A DNA stretch of 30,843 nt from Scleroderma bovista (GCA_037178675.1 JAYMGJ010000617.1:1-30843); one strand, 5' to 3'; numbered from the stretch's first letter, positions 17,731 to 27,602 are shown. The notes: generated from the sequence alone by a model not told the origin. A program made the numbers and translations.

Positions 17731-18047
17731 ATATCTAGCAGGCAAAAGCACATATAGCCCTCATTAAGGTCCATTTTCACTTGGCAAACTCCCATATGGC
17801 TCCCATTAAGGTCCATTTCTAGCTGGCAAAAGTCCATATAGCCCCATTAGGGTCTATTTTTAGCTGGCGAAAGCCCAGCACAATCCATATTTGATTGCAT
17901 TTATCACATAAGAATAGGTTTATTTTGTTTGGAGAAACTCCAGGAGAGACCCCTGCCACTACCTTATATTGCAAAAAAAGATTTTTTTAAATATAATTCA
18001 TTTTGCCAACCTTATAATTTGATAGTACTGGCGAAATGCCAGCAAGC

Positions 18048-18124
18048 TGTTAAGATAATCCACAAAGGAGCACTCTTGTGCCCAGTGTCAGAGACTTAAT
18101 TAAGAGGGAAGCTACAGAATACAG
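18048..18124 (-). mobile_element. Copia family A LTR fragment
   Basis: Only 77 bp at one end of the LTR (TGTTAAGATAATCCAC on the + strand) remain, running into a family C LTR. It abuts the right end of element D. Confidence 0.75.
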
Positions 18125-18410
18125 TGTTAGTTTTGGTGATTTCCACCTCTTCTTATGGGTGTATTACTTACTATCATGGTCTATCCTACTTACTACCAAG
18201 TTGTTTTAGCTTCATAGCTGCATTGTAGTGCTAGATGTGCCCTTGACTTGTTTCCTTGACTTGTTGTTTACATTTGTTTACCCAGAAGCACACTTACCCT
18301 ATAGAATCCAGTGTTTCTCCCCTTCAGTTACTCACACTGGACTCTAGTCTGGATCTTATTTGAGCAGCTCAGCAGCACTTTGTGCGCTTCCAGCAAGTTT
18401 TGGCTTGAGA
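18125..18410 (+). mobile_element. Family C LTR C2, 3' end slightly truncated
   Basis: It starts TGTTAGTTTTGG and runs to TTTTGGCTTGA, lacking the last ACA, then meets copia coding sequence. It carries a stem-loop at 18303-18344. Confidence 0.8.
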
Positions 18411-18650
18411 GCACCTGGGTGAGTGTGACAACTTTCTCATCCCCAGAGTTGTGGTCTAGGCACTTGAGTAATACTGTGCCAATGCCAGCAATCAGTGTTA
18501 CACCATTGGCCATTTTGGCGTAGTGCACTCGTTTCAGCTTATTATAAGAGGTGAAATTGGCCTAGGTCACTGGTAAAGTGGTGGGATGCACCTGAGTCTA
18601 GTAACCAGAAGGCACCAGATAGTTCTATATTGTTGACCATTTTTCCCATT
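18411..18650 (-). pseudogene. Copia-4 protease fragment
   Basis: The minus strand reads LSGAFWLLDSGASHHFTSDL, which contains the copia protease active site DSGASHH. It then shifts frame near 18550 and continues RVHYAKMANGVTLIAGIGTV and DHNSGDEKVVTLTQVL, a normal copia protease-to-integrase order. It is cut by LTR C2 at 18410. It differs from copia-2 (DTGATAH), so it represents another lineage. Confidence 0.75.
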
Positions 18651-18677
18651 CATCAGAACACAAACAAATATATATAT

Positions 18678-18954
18678 TGTTAAGATAAACCACAGAGGAG
18701 CACTAGTGCCCAGTGTCAGAGACTAAATTGAGGGGATAGCTACAGGATACAGACCTAGTGCCCAGTGTCAGAGACTGAAGAGAAAAGACTCTGGGCACGA
18801 AAATTTCAACTATACAAACAAAGCAAACAAAGAGAAACAAAGGAAAACATAAGCCACTAATCATGTGATGATCCATGAAAGGAAGGAGCTGAAGTAATCA
18901 CTAAAAAAGGTGTCCATAAGTACAACAAGAGTGCACAAACACTCAATACCAACA
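18678..18954 (-). mobile_element. Copia family A solo LTR (277 bp)
   Basis: TGTTAAGATAAACC to AATACCAACA, flanked by TATAT on both sides (18673-18677, 18955-18959). It is the long LTR form, with the internal duplication. Confidence 0.88.
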
Positions 18955-19322
18955 TATATTACTTGAGATGTAACATGCCAAATTGTAGTTACTACTCACT
19001 ATATAGTGTTGGTGTATAGTGCACATGTAAAGGGAGCATGTCAGTGTTGGTCAGCATGTGTGCAGAAGGTACTTGCCTGCAGAGGCTGGCCTCTGCACCC
19101 ACTGCCATCAACATTGCATTGTAGCGGTCGAGGACCATCACATCAATTTTGTCAAACTCATCGTCAGCAAAGGGCTTGTGGGCATATGGTTCCTCATCCC
19201 TAGGGAGATGGCATCCTCCTCATACATGGTGATGCTCTCCTCAAGATGAGTGCACTTCAGCGAGGAGGGACCAGCCTCAGGCTGGTACAAGTTTGCACTG
19301 GCCATCAACTCATGGTTTGGCA
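18955..19322 (-). pseudogene. Coding-like remnant of unknown function
   Basis: The minus strand from 19322 reads MPNHELMASANLYQPEAG and CTHLEESITMYEED. After a frame change it continues RDEEPYAHKPFADDEFDKID and VMVLDRYNAMLMAVGAEASL, ending in a possible intron donor near 19070. The composition looks protein-coding but I do not recognise the family. It could be gag-like, or a captured host exon. Confidence 0.35.
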
Positions 19323-19599
19323 TTGCTGGAAGGGCACAAAGTGCTGCTGAGCTGCTTAAATAAGGTCCAGATGCACCTAGAGTCCAGTGTGAGTAACTGA
19401 AGAGTAGAAACACTGGACTCTACAGGGTATGTGTGCTTCTGGGTAAACAAATGTAAACAACAAGTGAAGGAAACAAGTCAAGGGTGCATCTAGCAGTACA
19501 ATGCAGCTATGAAGCTGCAACAAGTTGGTAGTAAGTAGGGTAGACCATGATAGTAAGTAACAGGCTCATAAGCAGAGGTGGAAATCACCAAAACTAACA
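19323..19599 (-). mobile_element. Family C LTR C3
   Basis: On the + strand it runs from about TGCTGGAAGGGCACAAAG to ACCAAAACTAACA. It has a perfect 12-bp stem-loop at 19379-19421 (AGAGTCCAGTGT and its complement) and lacks the word duplication seen in C1. The 3' terminal bases are eroded. Confidence 0.8.
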
Positions 19600-20280
19600 A
19601 CTACTATTATCATGATAGTGCTGGCATGGTCTTCCTTCTGCAAAGGATCAGATCTTTGTCATCATCTTCCATCTGCTAATCTATGCCTCAGTGTGTCCAC
19701 TTTGTTGGTAAGTGGTGTTATTCATAGTCATTGTGATGTAGGTGCTGATGATCTGAGCTTTGTGCTACATTCTTTGCATCTCTCTTCATGGCATCTGCAT
19801 GGGAGCCTCTTTGTCAGCATCCTTATTCTTGATCATTGATGGCATTCAATTCATGCCTGCAGATAAGAGGCACTACTGATTTGCAATTGTGGTTGAGCAG
19901 AAGAGCTTCACCTCAGATGGTTGGCACAATGCACGTTGAAACACCATGATAATTCATTGGGAGCACAAATGATGGAACAGCCACAACCAGCGGATGAGCT
20001 GAAAAGAGCGCTTATTACATACTATCATAATTGTGCTGCTGGCCTCCTGCAGGGGACCATCTTTGTCAGCCTCAGTCTTCTCTTGCATCATCTTGGTCAT
20101 TGTCATCTTCCCCTCAGTGCTGGTGCCTCAATATCATCCAACTTCACCCTAAGGCCTCAGTGTGTTCAGTTTGTTGGTAAGTGATGTCATTTGTAGGCAT
20201 TGTGACATACTAAGTGCTGACAATCTAGCATGCTTCCTGTTTCCTTTTTGTGGAGGGACCTGTTGATGAGTCTAACTTGG
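19600..20280 (+). repeat. Degenerate direct duplication, about 450 bp apart
   Basis: 19625-19760 and 20050-20215 share, in order, CTTTGTCA..CATC, a stretch ending CCTCAGTGTGT, then TTTGTTGGTAAGTG, a GTCATTGTGA-like word and GTGCTGA. The GGTAAGTG could be a splice donor, so these may be two copies of an exon of a decayed gene. No domain is recognised. Confidence 0.4.
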
Positions 20281-20610
20281 AAATCTGACACACCCCCTTT
20301 ATGCTTAGATTGCCCCTGAGTGTCATCACCTGCCAAAGTTGTGTTATCTCCCTGGATCTGTGACCCCCTGAAATACTCTATCTAATCCAATCAATTTTAA
20401 AATATATCTCCCTTATCCTTGAATATATCACTGACTCTTTTGATATTGAGTGTCATGTGACACTTTGAAGAAGGTTTTACACTCTCCATTTTCCCTGAAA
20501 TCTGTGGGGGTGAGTGTTAAAATTTTTGCTGCCCTATAGGGAGGGCGGAGCAATCCTCCAGTAGTGTGTTCGAGCATGATTGGAACCAAGGTAGCCTTGT
20601 AGTAGGTGAT
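20281..20610. other. No gene seen
   Basis: CpG-poor sequence with no recognisable coding frame or repeat. Confidence 0.4.
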
Positions 20611-20616
20611 ATGGAA

Positions 20617-20624
20617 TATATAAG
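20617..20624 (+). promoter_or_regulatory. TATA-like box upstream of the decayed gene
   Basis: TATATAAG lies 46 bp before the ATG at 20670. Confidence 0.35.
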
Positions 20625-20669
20625 AAGCTGACTTCAGGACTCAGAGGTGGAACAACCTCACAGTGAAAC

Positions 20670-21110
20670 ATGTCTGCTTCACCAGATTCTGAATTGCTAC
20701 CACCTCCCTATGCTCCCATCATGTTTTCCCCAATCCCATTGGCGACTCAGCGTGCTGACCCTGCCAATGACCCATATGACTTTGTTCCATGACTGCAGCA
20801 CATCCATTTTGAGGCTGATTGCAATGGTTGCATCCTCAGCTTCTCCAATGCAACTAACACTCTCGAAATCTATCTGGCACTGGTAAGTATTTTATATTGC
20901 TAACACTTCTAGTAATGATGTCATGCTCATTGACATCAAACATATAGGCCAATTTTAGCAGGCAAAAATCAACACATCCCACCTGGTGTGTTGCATGACC
21001 ACTGCCAATATCTGCTGCTCTGCACATCCGTGTGCAGTGCACCATTTGACCTATCTGCATGGTTTCCCAAGCTGTTTGGCTCCTCTGGGGCCATTCTTGC
21101 TGCCTCAGTA
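20670..21110 (+). pseudogene. 5' part of a gene of unknown function, with TGA codons
   Basis: The ATG at 20670 follows AAAC and a TATA-like box. The frame encodes MSASPDSELLPPPYAPIMFS and TQRADPANDPYDFVP, then TGA, then in the same frame LQHIHFEADCNGCILSFSNA and TNTLEIYLAL. A donor GTAAGT at 20883 pairs with an acceptor at 20946-20948 (CATATAG), giving an intron of 66 nt. The next exon stays in frame apart from two more TGA codons (after THPTWCVA and HIRVQCTI). All three TGA codons could derive from CGA. The Pro-rich N-terminus and a beta-rich following part suggest a soluble protein, but I do not recognise it. Confidence 0.45.
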
Positions 21111-21119
21111 GGTAAGTCT

Positions 21120-22648
21120 GGTGGTTTCAGCTTCATTGAGGTATACTGACAACTTCTGTTTCATTTGCAATTGTTATCATGTTTGTCTGAATGCTTGGCA
21201 TGTCTGTGTGCCTGCTTGATGCATCCATGTAGCTCCCAATGCCATTTGTTATGTCTACAGTGTGTTTGGTGCCTCCAACTCCCAGGTACATTTTTGCACC
21301 CTTACTGTCACTCATACCAGGCATTTCAGCGCTGTTCAACTGCACACACAACAACAACAACAACAACAACAACAATCATCATGAATGGTGGTAACATCAA
21401 CTGTCACCACCCTCACCACCTCAACCACCTCAACCACCACCACTTCCACCACTACATTGCCCACGAGTAAGCCCCCCAGCATGCACACATGCACGCATGA
21501 CAACAACAGCCACACCCACTGACTGCAGCATGCACGCATGCATGTCAATGGATCACCAACACCCCAACAACAGCATCATTCAACAGCCGTTTGGCTGTAC
21601 ACCAGCCACACAGTAGTTGAACAATGCTGCTGCTCTGCCTCTGGCCCTGTGCCCAAGGTAAGTCAGTACATTGATGGACACTGACCACCACCACACACCT
21701 GCAATGACAACAATGCATGCAGATGTGTGATGACAAGGACACCACCCACCTGCAGCATGCCCACCTCTCTCTCTTGTTTTACATTCTAAAAGTGCCAGGG
21801 TCCACACTACTGCTCCCCATTTAGCTAGGATCATTGCTTCTGTGCACTTCTTGCACACTTTCCCTTATTTAGCCTTTTCATCACATACCTACACTCATTT
21901 CACTATAGGCCTTGTCCACACAAAAATAACAAGCTTTTTTTGCTCCCATCTGAATTTTAGTGTGTGTTCAGCTGTGTTTCTTGTGTCCTTCTGTTTCTCT
22001 TGTGTCCTGCCACTCTCTCCTTGCATTCTGACGACCTCTAATGACCCCTGCTCTTGTGCTCTAGTGATTTCCTGTGGTTCCTGCTACTTCCGCTCTTCCT
22101 TGTGCATGTCTACACATTCCAGGCAACTCCAGACTCCCTAGTTGCACATCCCCTGCACATTTGGCTGTGCTTCTCACTCCCTGTCCTCTCCCTCAACTCC
22201 CAGACTCTTTGAGTGCACTCCTGCACTCCAGTTCTCTTAGCTCTCCTAGTCCAGCCAGACCAAGTCTCCTTGGGCAAACACCTATTTTCGTGCTTTCAAG
22301 GGACTTACCCCCTACAGTGCAACTCACCAGGATACCTGCTTTACAAGGGTGCAATCAATTGTGGCCTCTCAAAATTGGCAAGTATTACAGTAAGTTCAAT
22401 GAGAAGCCTGCCTATATCATTGCTCTTGGTACATTCATTTTTTCTGTATAAATTAACTTCTGCTTATACAATATCTGCTAGTCCTACACCCATACTACAA
22501 ACTTGCATATATCAAGATGGCATGGGGGTGTGGAAGAACAGAGAAGAGAAGAGGTGGGGAACCCACATGCCAAGAACTGGTATGACAAAGCCCTCAAGGT
22601 TGTTGAAGATACAATGTAAAAATACTGTAATGCAAATTCAATTGACAC
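21120..22648. other. No firm gene; contains a CAA microsatellite
   Basis: 21350-21375 is an ACA/CAA triplet run, followed by imperfect CCACC-rich sequence to about 21460. The rest (21480-22648) is CpG-poor with pyrimidine-rich stretches and no recognisable domain. Weak coding-like scraps occur near 22340-22600 but I cannot support a gene. Confidence 0.4.
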
Positions 22649-23150
22649 TGTTGAGAAAGTAGGTGCTTAGTCATCACTAGCACATGACTTCTCTCTAGAG
22701 TCTTGACATGTGATGTGTCTGTACTCGTTATCTTCCATGTGATCCTTAGAGTCACATGACCAGTTAACAGAGTACCGACTAACCAGAGTCATATTGCTTA
22801 TTTATGACATCATCATGATAAGATGAGATAATGTTCCTTCTGAAATGTTCTTATGAGTCATTCTAGACCATTTCCTTATCTCTTATCTTACTTATGACTA
22901 ACTGTGGACTTCTACAAGTTTTTACGAGCTTCCACAGGACTACTATGTTAGGAAGGTACTTATCTACCTGTCCGTTTATGGACTATCAGAGACTTCTTAC
23001 TTTACATGGTCTGTGTGCAGTTCAGACGTATAAATACCCTACAGTACTTGGTAGCAGAGTAGAGTTTTTCCCTTTACAATTACTCTCTGTTCTATCCAAG
23101 AACTCTTTCAAACCACCTTCAGTTTCCCCTTCAAGTTCGAACCACTAACA
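22649..23150 (+). mobile_element. Putative LTR (about 500 bp) of another retroelement
   Basis: The unit runs TGTTGAGAAAGTAGG to CACTAACA. It has a TATAAATA at 23029-23036 and is followed by a leader and a short gag-like start at 23249. The boundaries rest only on TGTT/AACA ends and position; no second copy is in the window. Confidence 0.4.
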
Positions 23151-23248
23151 AGTGTGAGTTATAACTTCATTGTCATACTTGTTAGGCCTGCTGTGCTTGT
23201 CCACAGTCTATCTGTGGGCAGTACCTCCCATTAGACACTCCTGCTGGC

Positions 23249-23332
23249 ATGTCAATGAACACATCTGCTACCCTCAAGCATGACAACGACACCCTTGAAT
23301 CTGGCTCATCAGAACTTGTCATTACAAACTAG
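23249..23332 (+). pseudogene. Gag-like N-terminus
   Basis: MSMNTSATLKHDNDTLESGS followed by SELVITN and a stop. Position after a putative LTR, and the zinc knuckle downstream at 24125, suggest the start of a copia gag now interrupted. The sequence alone is too short to prove it. Confidence 0.35.
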
Positions 23333-23461
23333 TAATACTTGCATGTCTACTGTATCTCTTGAATGCATCAGTCCAATTGGAAAACTGGTTGTCACTGGTT
23401 TTCCATCAGTCTTTTTACATGGTGAAAAATCACATGGACCAGCAACCAGGTAGCTACCAGA

Positions 23462-24029
23462 TGTCAAGTCCAGGTCTACTCCAGTAGGGGTCCAGTCAAG
23501 TCCAGATGGAAATGGAAGGGAGTTGGAGATGAATAGGGGATAGGAGTAGTAACTTATGTTGATTTCAGACTAAGGTATACAGGATAAACTACAGGGTACT
23601 TATACTAAGTAGAAACTAGGGTTGAGTATATACAGTGACAAGTAAACAACCTAATAGTGAACAAGGTATAACCATAGAAGAGACTAGGTTAGGTCCAATG
23701 AAAATAAAGTCAGGTCCAGGTAAAATAAACTAGGTCCAGTGAAAATGATGCAAGCTTTACATAGGATATATTGAGCACATGGAGAAGTCACAACAAGGCA
23801 GGGTTGACAGGGAAGTGTGGTAAGGACTGGATAGAGGTTAGACCAAGGGTTATACTTAAGGGAGGTGTATCTATGCAACTGTAACCAGAGTAATGACAAG
23901 TAACCAGAGTTAAGCTATAGCGCTGTGATGCAACTGGAGTAACCAGATAAGATCCAGAGTTGGACATGATTGTAACAGTATCACCCCTGGACCTTCTGGT
24001 AAGACCATTGAGGAGAACTGGTCTTGACA
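23462..24029 (-). mobile_element. Gypsy-type LTR, composite
   Basis: 23462-23971 matches the gypsy-1 LTR (TGTCAAGTCCAGG start on the + strand, shared ATTTCAGACT and TACTTATA). It is followed by about 58 bp resembling the right end of element B (CATTGAGGA..AACTGGTCTTGACA). The flanking five bases do not match (CCAGA and CCTCT). It separates a gag start from a gag zinc knuckle. Confidence 0.7.
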
Positions 24030-24035
24030 CCTCTG

Positions 24036-24203
24036 CTCATACAGCCCTCACAATGAAGATGACAGAATGAGCTAAAGTGAAAGGAAAGGAAAGAGTTAGG
24101 AAAGAGAACAAGGAAAGGAAGCTGTGCACTTACTGCTTAAAGAATGGCCACACTGAGGATGAGTGTTAAGTGAAGAAATCCACCAAACACTTGAAGAAGA
24201 AAG
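24036..24203 (+). pseudogene. Copia gag zinc knuckle fragment
   Basis: A Lys/Glu-rich stretch (VKGKERVRKENKERK) leads to CTYCLKNGHTEDEC at 24125-24166, a CX2CX4HX4C knuckle that binds element RNA in gag proteins. A TAA follows at once, then KKSTKHLKKK in the same frame up to LTR C4. A TGA also precedes the basic stretch. It is likely part of the element whose gag begins near 23249. Confidence 0.65.
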
Positions 24204-24777
24204 TGTTAGTTTTGGTGATTTCCACCTCTTCTTATGACTCTATTGTTGGAGTTATAAACAGACTGTTATGGTTTGTTTACTTACTTACATAAGCATAAAG
24301 CGCACATACAGTAGAGTCTATTACCATAGTCCCTCAGTAGCTTGCCAGCATACTGAGGGTGAGTACCATCTACTAACCACCACATATTCCTTACTGATAC
24401 CTTATAGTTACCTACAGGTATACACTAATATATAAGTAGCTTGCCAGCATACTGAGGTTACCTACAGCTCCTTCTCCCTTCTCTTCAGGCTAGACCTTCC
24501 CTGTGCAGACCACCACCTTTCTATATCTATTGATTACTATCATGGTCTACCCTACTTACTACCAACTTGTTTCAGCTTCATAGCTGCATTGTAGCACTAG
24601 ATGTGCCCTTGACTTGTTTCTTTGCCTTGTTGTTTACATTTGTTTACCCAGAAGCACACATACCCTGTAGAGTCCAGTGTTTCTGCTCTTCAGTTACTCA
24701 CACTGGACTCTAGTCTGGACCTTATCTGAGCAGCTCAGCAGCACTTTGTGCACTTTCAGCAAATTTTGGCTTGAACA
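24204..24777 (+). mobile_element. Family C LTR C4 with an internal insertion
   Basis: It starts TGTTAGTTTTGG and ends TTGGCTTGAACA, with a perfect stem-loop at 24669-24711. Compared with C1 it contains about 285 extra bases at 24245-24526. The flanks (GAAAG and TAAGC) do not match. Confidence 0.85.
24245..24526. mobile_element. Small insertion inside LTR C4
   Basis: The extra sequence is bracketed by TCTATT at 24239-24244 and 24526-24531. Inside, AGTAGCTTGCCAGCATACTG occurs twice (near 24339 and 24435). No coding frame or clear terminal inverted repeat. It may be a MITE-sized element. Confidence 0.45.
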
Positions 24778-25375
24778 TAAGCTTGCATGGACTGTGAGAT
24801 GTGGGCGAGGCTGTACAGACTAAGTGCTACATGTACATATTTTTTATTAGCCTTGCACAAAATGAATGAGTCTGTCAAGGCTGTATAGCCTTGCAAACAG
24901 GCAAAAAAACTGTAGTGCCTGTTGTCAGAAAAGGCTGTTTTGCTGATGTGGATTAGGAGAGCATGGAGGGTAGTACAGAGTGAGAAGTATCTTAGTTGAG
25001 ATTTGATCTAAGGAAAATTCTGGGCCAATTACCCCAGATATAAAAGATGTGAAAATGTACACTTTATTACCACAAATTGTGCAATGCTCCAGTAGGCATG
25101 GTGTGTAACACCAGCTTAAGGGTTTGGATAAGTTGTGCATCTAATTACCTCAGGAACAGCTGTATATAAGTCTTATGGGGTAGTAGCAGCCTGTTGGGAG
25201 TGTGTATATGTCAGGCAAGGGTGTGTGTTGTGTGATTTTTTCAAATCTCTGCATTTTGTGGGGTAATTTCCCATGCCTTCAGTATGTTTCTATACCCAAA
25301 TATGGTAAGGTTTTGAGAGTAGTGGGATGTCCAGAGCTTATATAATTAAGGCACATCACATATGTTAATCAATAC
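24778..25375. other. CpG-poor spacer with an element B scrap
   Basis: 24949-25013 matches the complement of 10335-10405 in element B (shared TGGATTAGGAGAGCAT and GGGTAGTACAGAGTG). 25217-25270 matches the complement of 15770-15820 in element D (CTCTGCATTTTGTGGGGTAA). No gene is seen. Confidence 0.6.
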
Positions 25376-26212
25376 TACAGTCTATTGGTAATGAACACTA
25401 CACAACATATCCTAATAAACACTACACATTTATGGTAATCAACAATACAACACAATATATCCTAATATACACTATGCATTTTTGGTAATGAGTACTACAA
25501 CACAAACACAACACAACACTCCCTAATGGACACTACACATTTTTGGTAATCAACACTACAACACAAACACTACACAACACTGCCTAATTGACACTACCCT
25601 TTTTAGTACACTTTTAGTACACTTTTTTGGTACACTTTTATTACCCTTTTACTACATTTTTAATATACTTTTACTACACTTTTACTACACTTTTAACACA
25701 CTGTTGGTACACATTTACTGTGCTTTTAGGACACATTTTTGGTGCACATTTACTACACATTTACTAACACATTTTGGTACATTTTGACTACATTTTTACT
25801 ACACATATTTGGTACACATTTACTACACATTTTGGTATGCTTTGACTACACATTTACTACAATTTTACTACAGATTTTTGGTACACTTTGACTACATGTT
25901 TACTACACTTTTTGGTACACATTTACTACACTTTTTGTACACTTTTTGTACACTTTTACTATGCATTTTTGGTACATCTTTACTACACTTTGACTACACT
26001 TTGACTACACATTTTTGATACACTTTTAATACACTTTGACTACACATTTTTGGTACACATTTACCACACATTCAATACACTTTTTGGTACACTTTTACTA
26101 CACTTTTACTATGCATTTTTGGTACACATTTACTACACTTTGACTATACTTTGACTACACTTTTACTATGCATTTTTGGTACACATTTACTACACATTCA
26201 ATACACTTTGAT
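25376..26212. repeat. Long 11-bp satellite-like array
   Basis: From about 25590 the sequence is made of degenerate units such as ACTACACATTT and GGTACACTTTT. 25376-25590 holds a looser related repeat (CACTACACATTT..GGTAATCAACA). It ends exactly where an LTR remnant begins at 26213. Confidence 0.85.
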
Positions 26213-26680
26213 TGTCAAGTCCAGGTCTACTCTGGTAGGGGGTCTGGTCAAGTCCGGACAAAAGTGGACAAAGGAAGAGGGCAGAGGGCTGGACAAGAGA
26301 TTAGTCTGGCCAGAGTTGGTGACCACTTGGATTCAACAACTAAGGATAATGAACATTGATCCCTTGTGTAGATTCCAGTCAAGAGGAGACAGAGACAGAG
26401 ACAGGCAGGAACAGGAGTAGTAACTTTGGTTGATTTCAGACTGAGGAGTACAGGATAATCTACAGAGTACTTATACTAAGTAAACAGCCTAAAAGGCAGA
26501 TAAGGGATAACTGGAGAAAGTACTAGGTCAGGTCTGATGAAAATAAAGTCAGGTCCAGTGAAAATGATACAAGATCGAAGATGTAACAAGTATATGGAGA
26601 ACTCATGACCAAGCAGGGTTGATGGGGAAGTGTAGTAAGGACTGGATGCAGACTAGCCCAAGGGTCATAGTTAGCGGAGG
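26213..26680 (-). mobile_element. Truncated gypsy-type LTR
   Basis: It matches the first three quarters of the gypsy-1 LTR (TGTCAAGTCCAGGTCTACTC, ATTTCAGACTGAGGAGTACA, TACTTATACTAAGTA) and stops at GCGGAGG, where a second LTR is inserted. Confidence 0.85.
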
Positions 26681-27347
26681 TGTCAAATCCGGGTCCACTC
26701 CAGACAAAGTCTGGATGAAATCCAGTTAAGGTCTTGAATGAGGGAGGGGCAGAGATTGGCCTAGGCTGGGAATTGCTCAGGGGGCAGGATAGACCGATTG
26801 GGTACAACAACAGAAGTCAAGTGTTGACCCCTTGCATGGATTCCAGTCAAGACAAGAGAAAGCAGGGACGAGAGATACGGAATGGGTGACTTAGTTGATT
26901 TCAGACTGAAGATACAAGACCAAGTACAGGACTTTATATATGGTGATGGAAGTAACCTGAGTATATATGGTGACAAGTAAACAACCAGAAGCCGAAACAA
27001 GGGAACGAGAGTGAAAGGAATAGGCCGGTAAAATAAACAGGGACAGGAAAATAACCAGGGACAGGAAAATAACCAGGGACAGGAAAATAACCAGGGAGTC
27101 AGGCTCGAAGCAGACACGGGGAACTGGAAATATACAGGGGCGATGGAACGGGTGCAGGAACAATGTGGTAAGTGGAACTAAACTGGATTGGAGAAACGGA
27201 TAGGGTCAAGTACAGACTTAACAGATACTATGTGCGCGAGCGTAGTCTGGGACCGGGGATGAAGCGCAAGGGCCAGGATCGAGCTGTATAGCTGTGATGA
27301 AGCCGGAGTAACCGGGCGAATGACCGGAACTGGACATGGTCGTGACA
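26681..27347 (-). mobile_element. Solo LTR (667 bp) nested in the older LTR
   Basis: TGTCAAATCCGGG to ACATGGTCGTGACA, flanked by GGAGG on both sides (26676-26680, 27348-27352). On the minus strand TATAAAGT is followed about 31 bp later by AGTCTGAAAT. It is CpG-rich. The sequence right of the duplication (27353) is not the missing end of the older LTR, so that LTR was already truncated close by. Confidence 0.88.
27029..27096. repeat. 18-bp repeat inside the solo LTR
   Basis: Three to four units of GGGACAGGAAAATAACCA. A related double copy is found, in the other orientation, in element B near 10200-10235. Confidence 0.85.
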
Positions 27348-27352
27348 GGAGG

Positions 27353-27602
27353 CATAACTTGTTCCATCTAAGATAGTCTGCATGTCCATATTGGGGATTT
27401 GCTAGCACATATCTTGTGCTTTCTCCACACCAGGATGGATTTCTTCAGCCCAGCTTGGAGAATTGAGACAACCCTAGGCAGAGAACACCAAGGACCCTAC
27501 ATGCAACACTCTGAGGAGGATTAGGATGTGAGTACTAGGGCAAAGACCCAAGATGAGCTCAAATGGGGAGCCTCTGGGTGCTGGATTGCACTGTATATAT
27601 AC
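27353..27602 (-). pseudogene. Possible gypsy integrase C-terminal scrap
   Basis: The minus strand reads APRGSPFELILGLCPS and, further on, HPGVEKAQDM, with stops. The first resembles the SPFQLVLGRMP motif that follows the integrase core in some gypsy elements. It is short and decayed, so the assignment is weak. It flanks the 3' LTR of gypsy-2 directly. Confidence 0.3.

Larger units (their letters stand above)
15384..18046. mobile_element. Element D: long palindromic, foldback-like element
   Basis: CTTGCTGG..GCCAGTACTATC at 15384 is matched by its reverse complement ending at 18046. With two solo LTRs removed, the arms stay alignable for over 300 bp and, more loosely, for about 450 bp. Outer arm parts are unique sequence (TATCAAATTATAAGGTTGGC, GGTAGTGGCAGGGGTCTCTC). 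Inner parts are repeats of about 43 bp. The centre holds an 11-bp array and a 21-bp minisatellite. No transposase frame is seen. The right end touches a copia LTR, so a target duplication cannot be tested. A non-autonomous foldback DNA transposon is the best guess. Confidence 0.75.

Noticed and set aside
21165..21858. Several overlapping frames on both strands
   Set aside because: They come from the CAA run and low-complexity CCACC sequence and resemble no known domain.
22213..22662. A possible gene on the + strand near 22.2-22.6 kb
   Set aside because: The frames are short and overlap, with no splice-consistent model or recognisable motif; I could not support it.
23048..23060. TTGGTAGCAGAG, resembling the plant copia primer-binding site
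   Set aside because: It lies inside the putative LTR just after a TATA box and is not next to a CA end, so it is probably chance.
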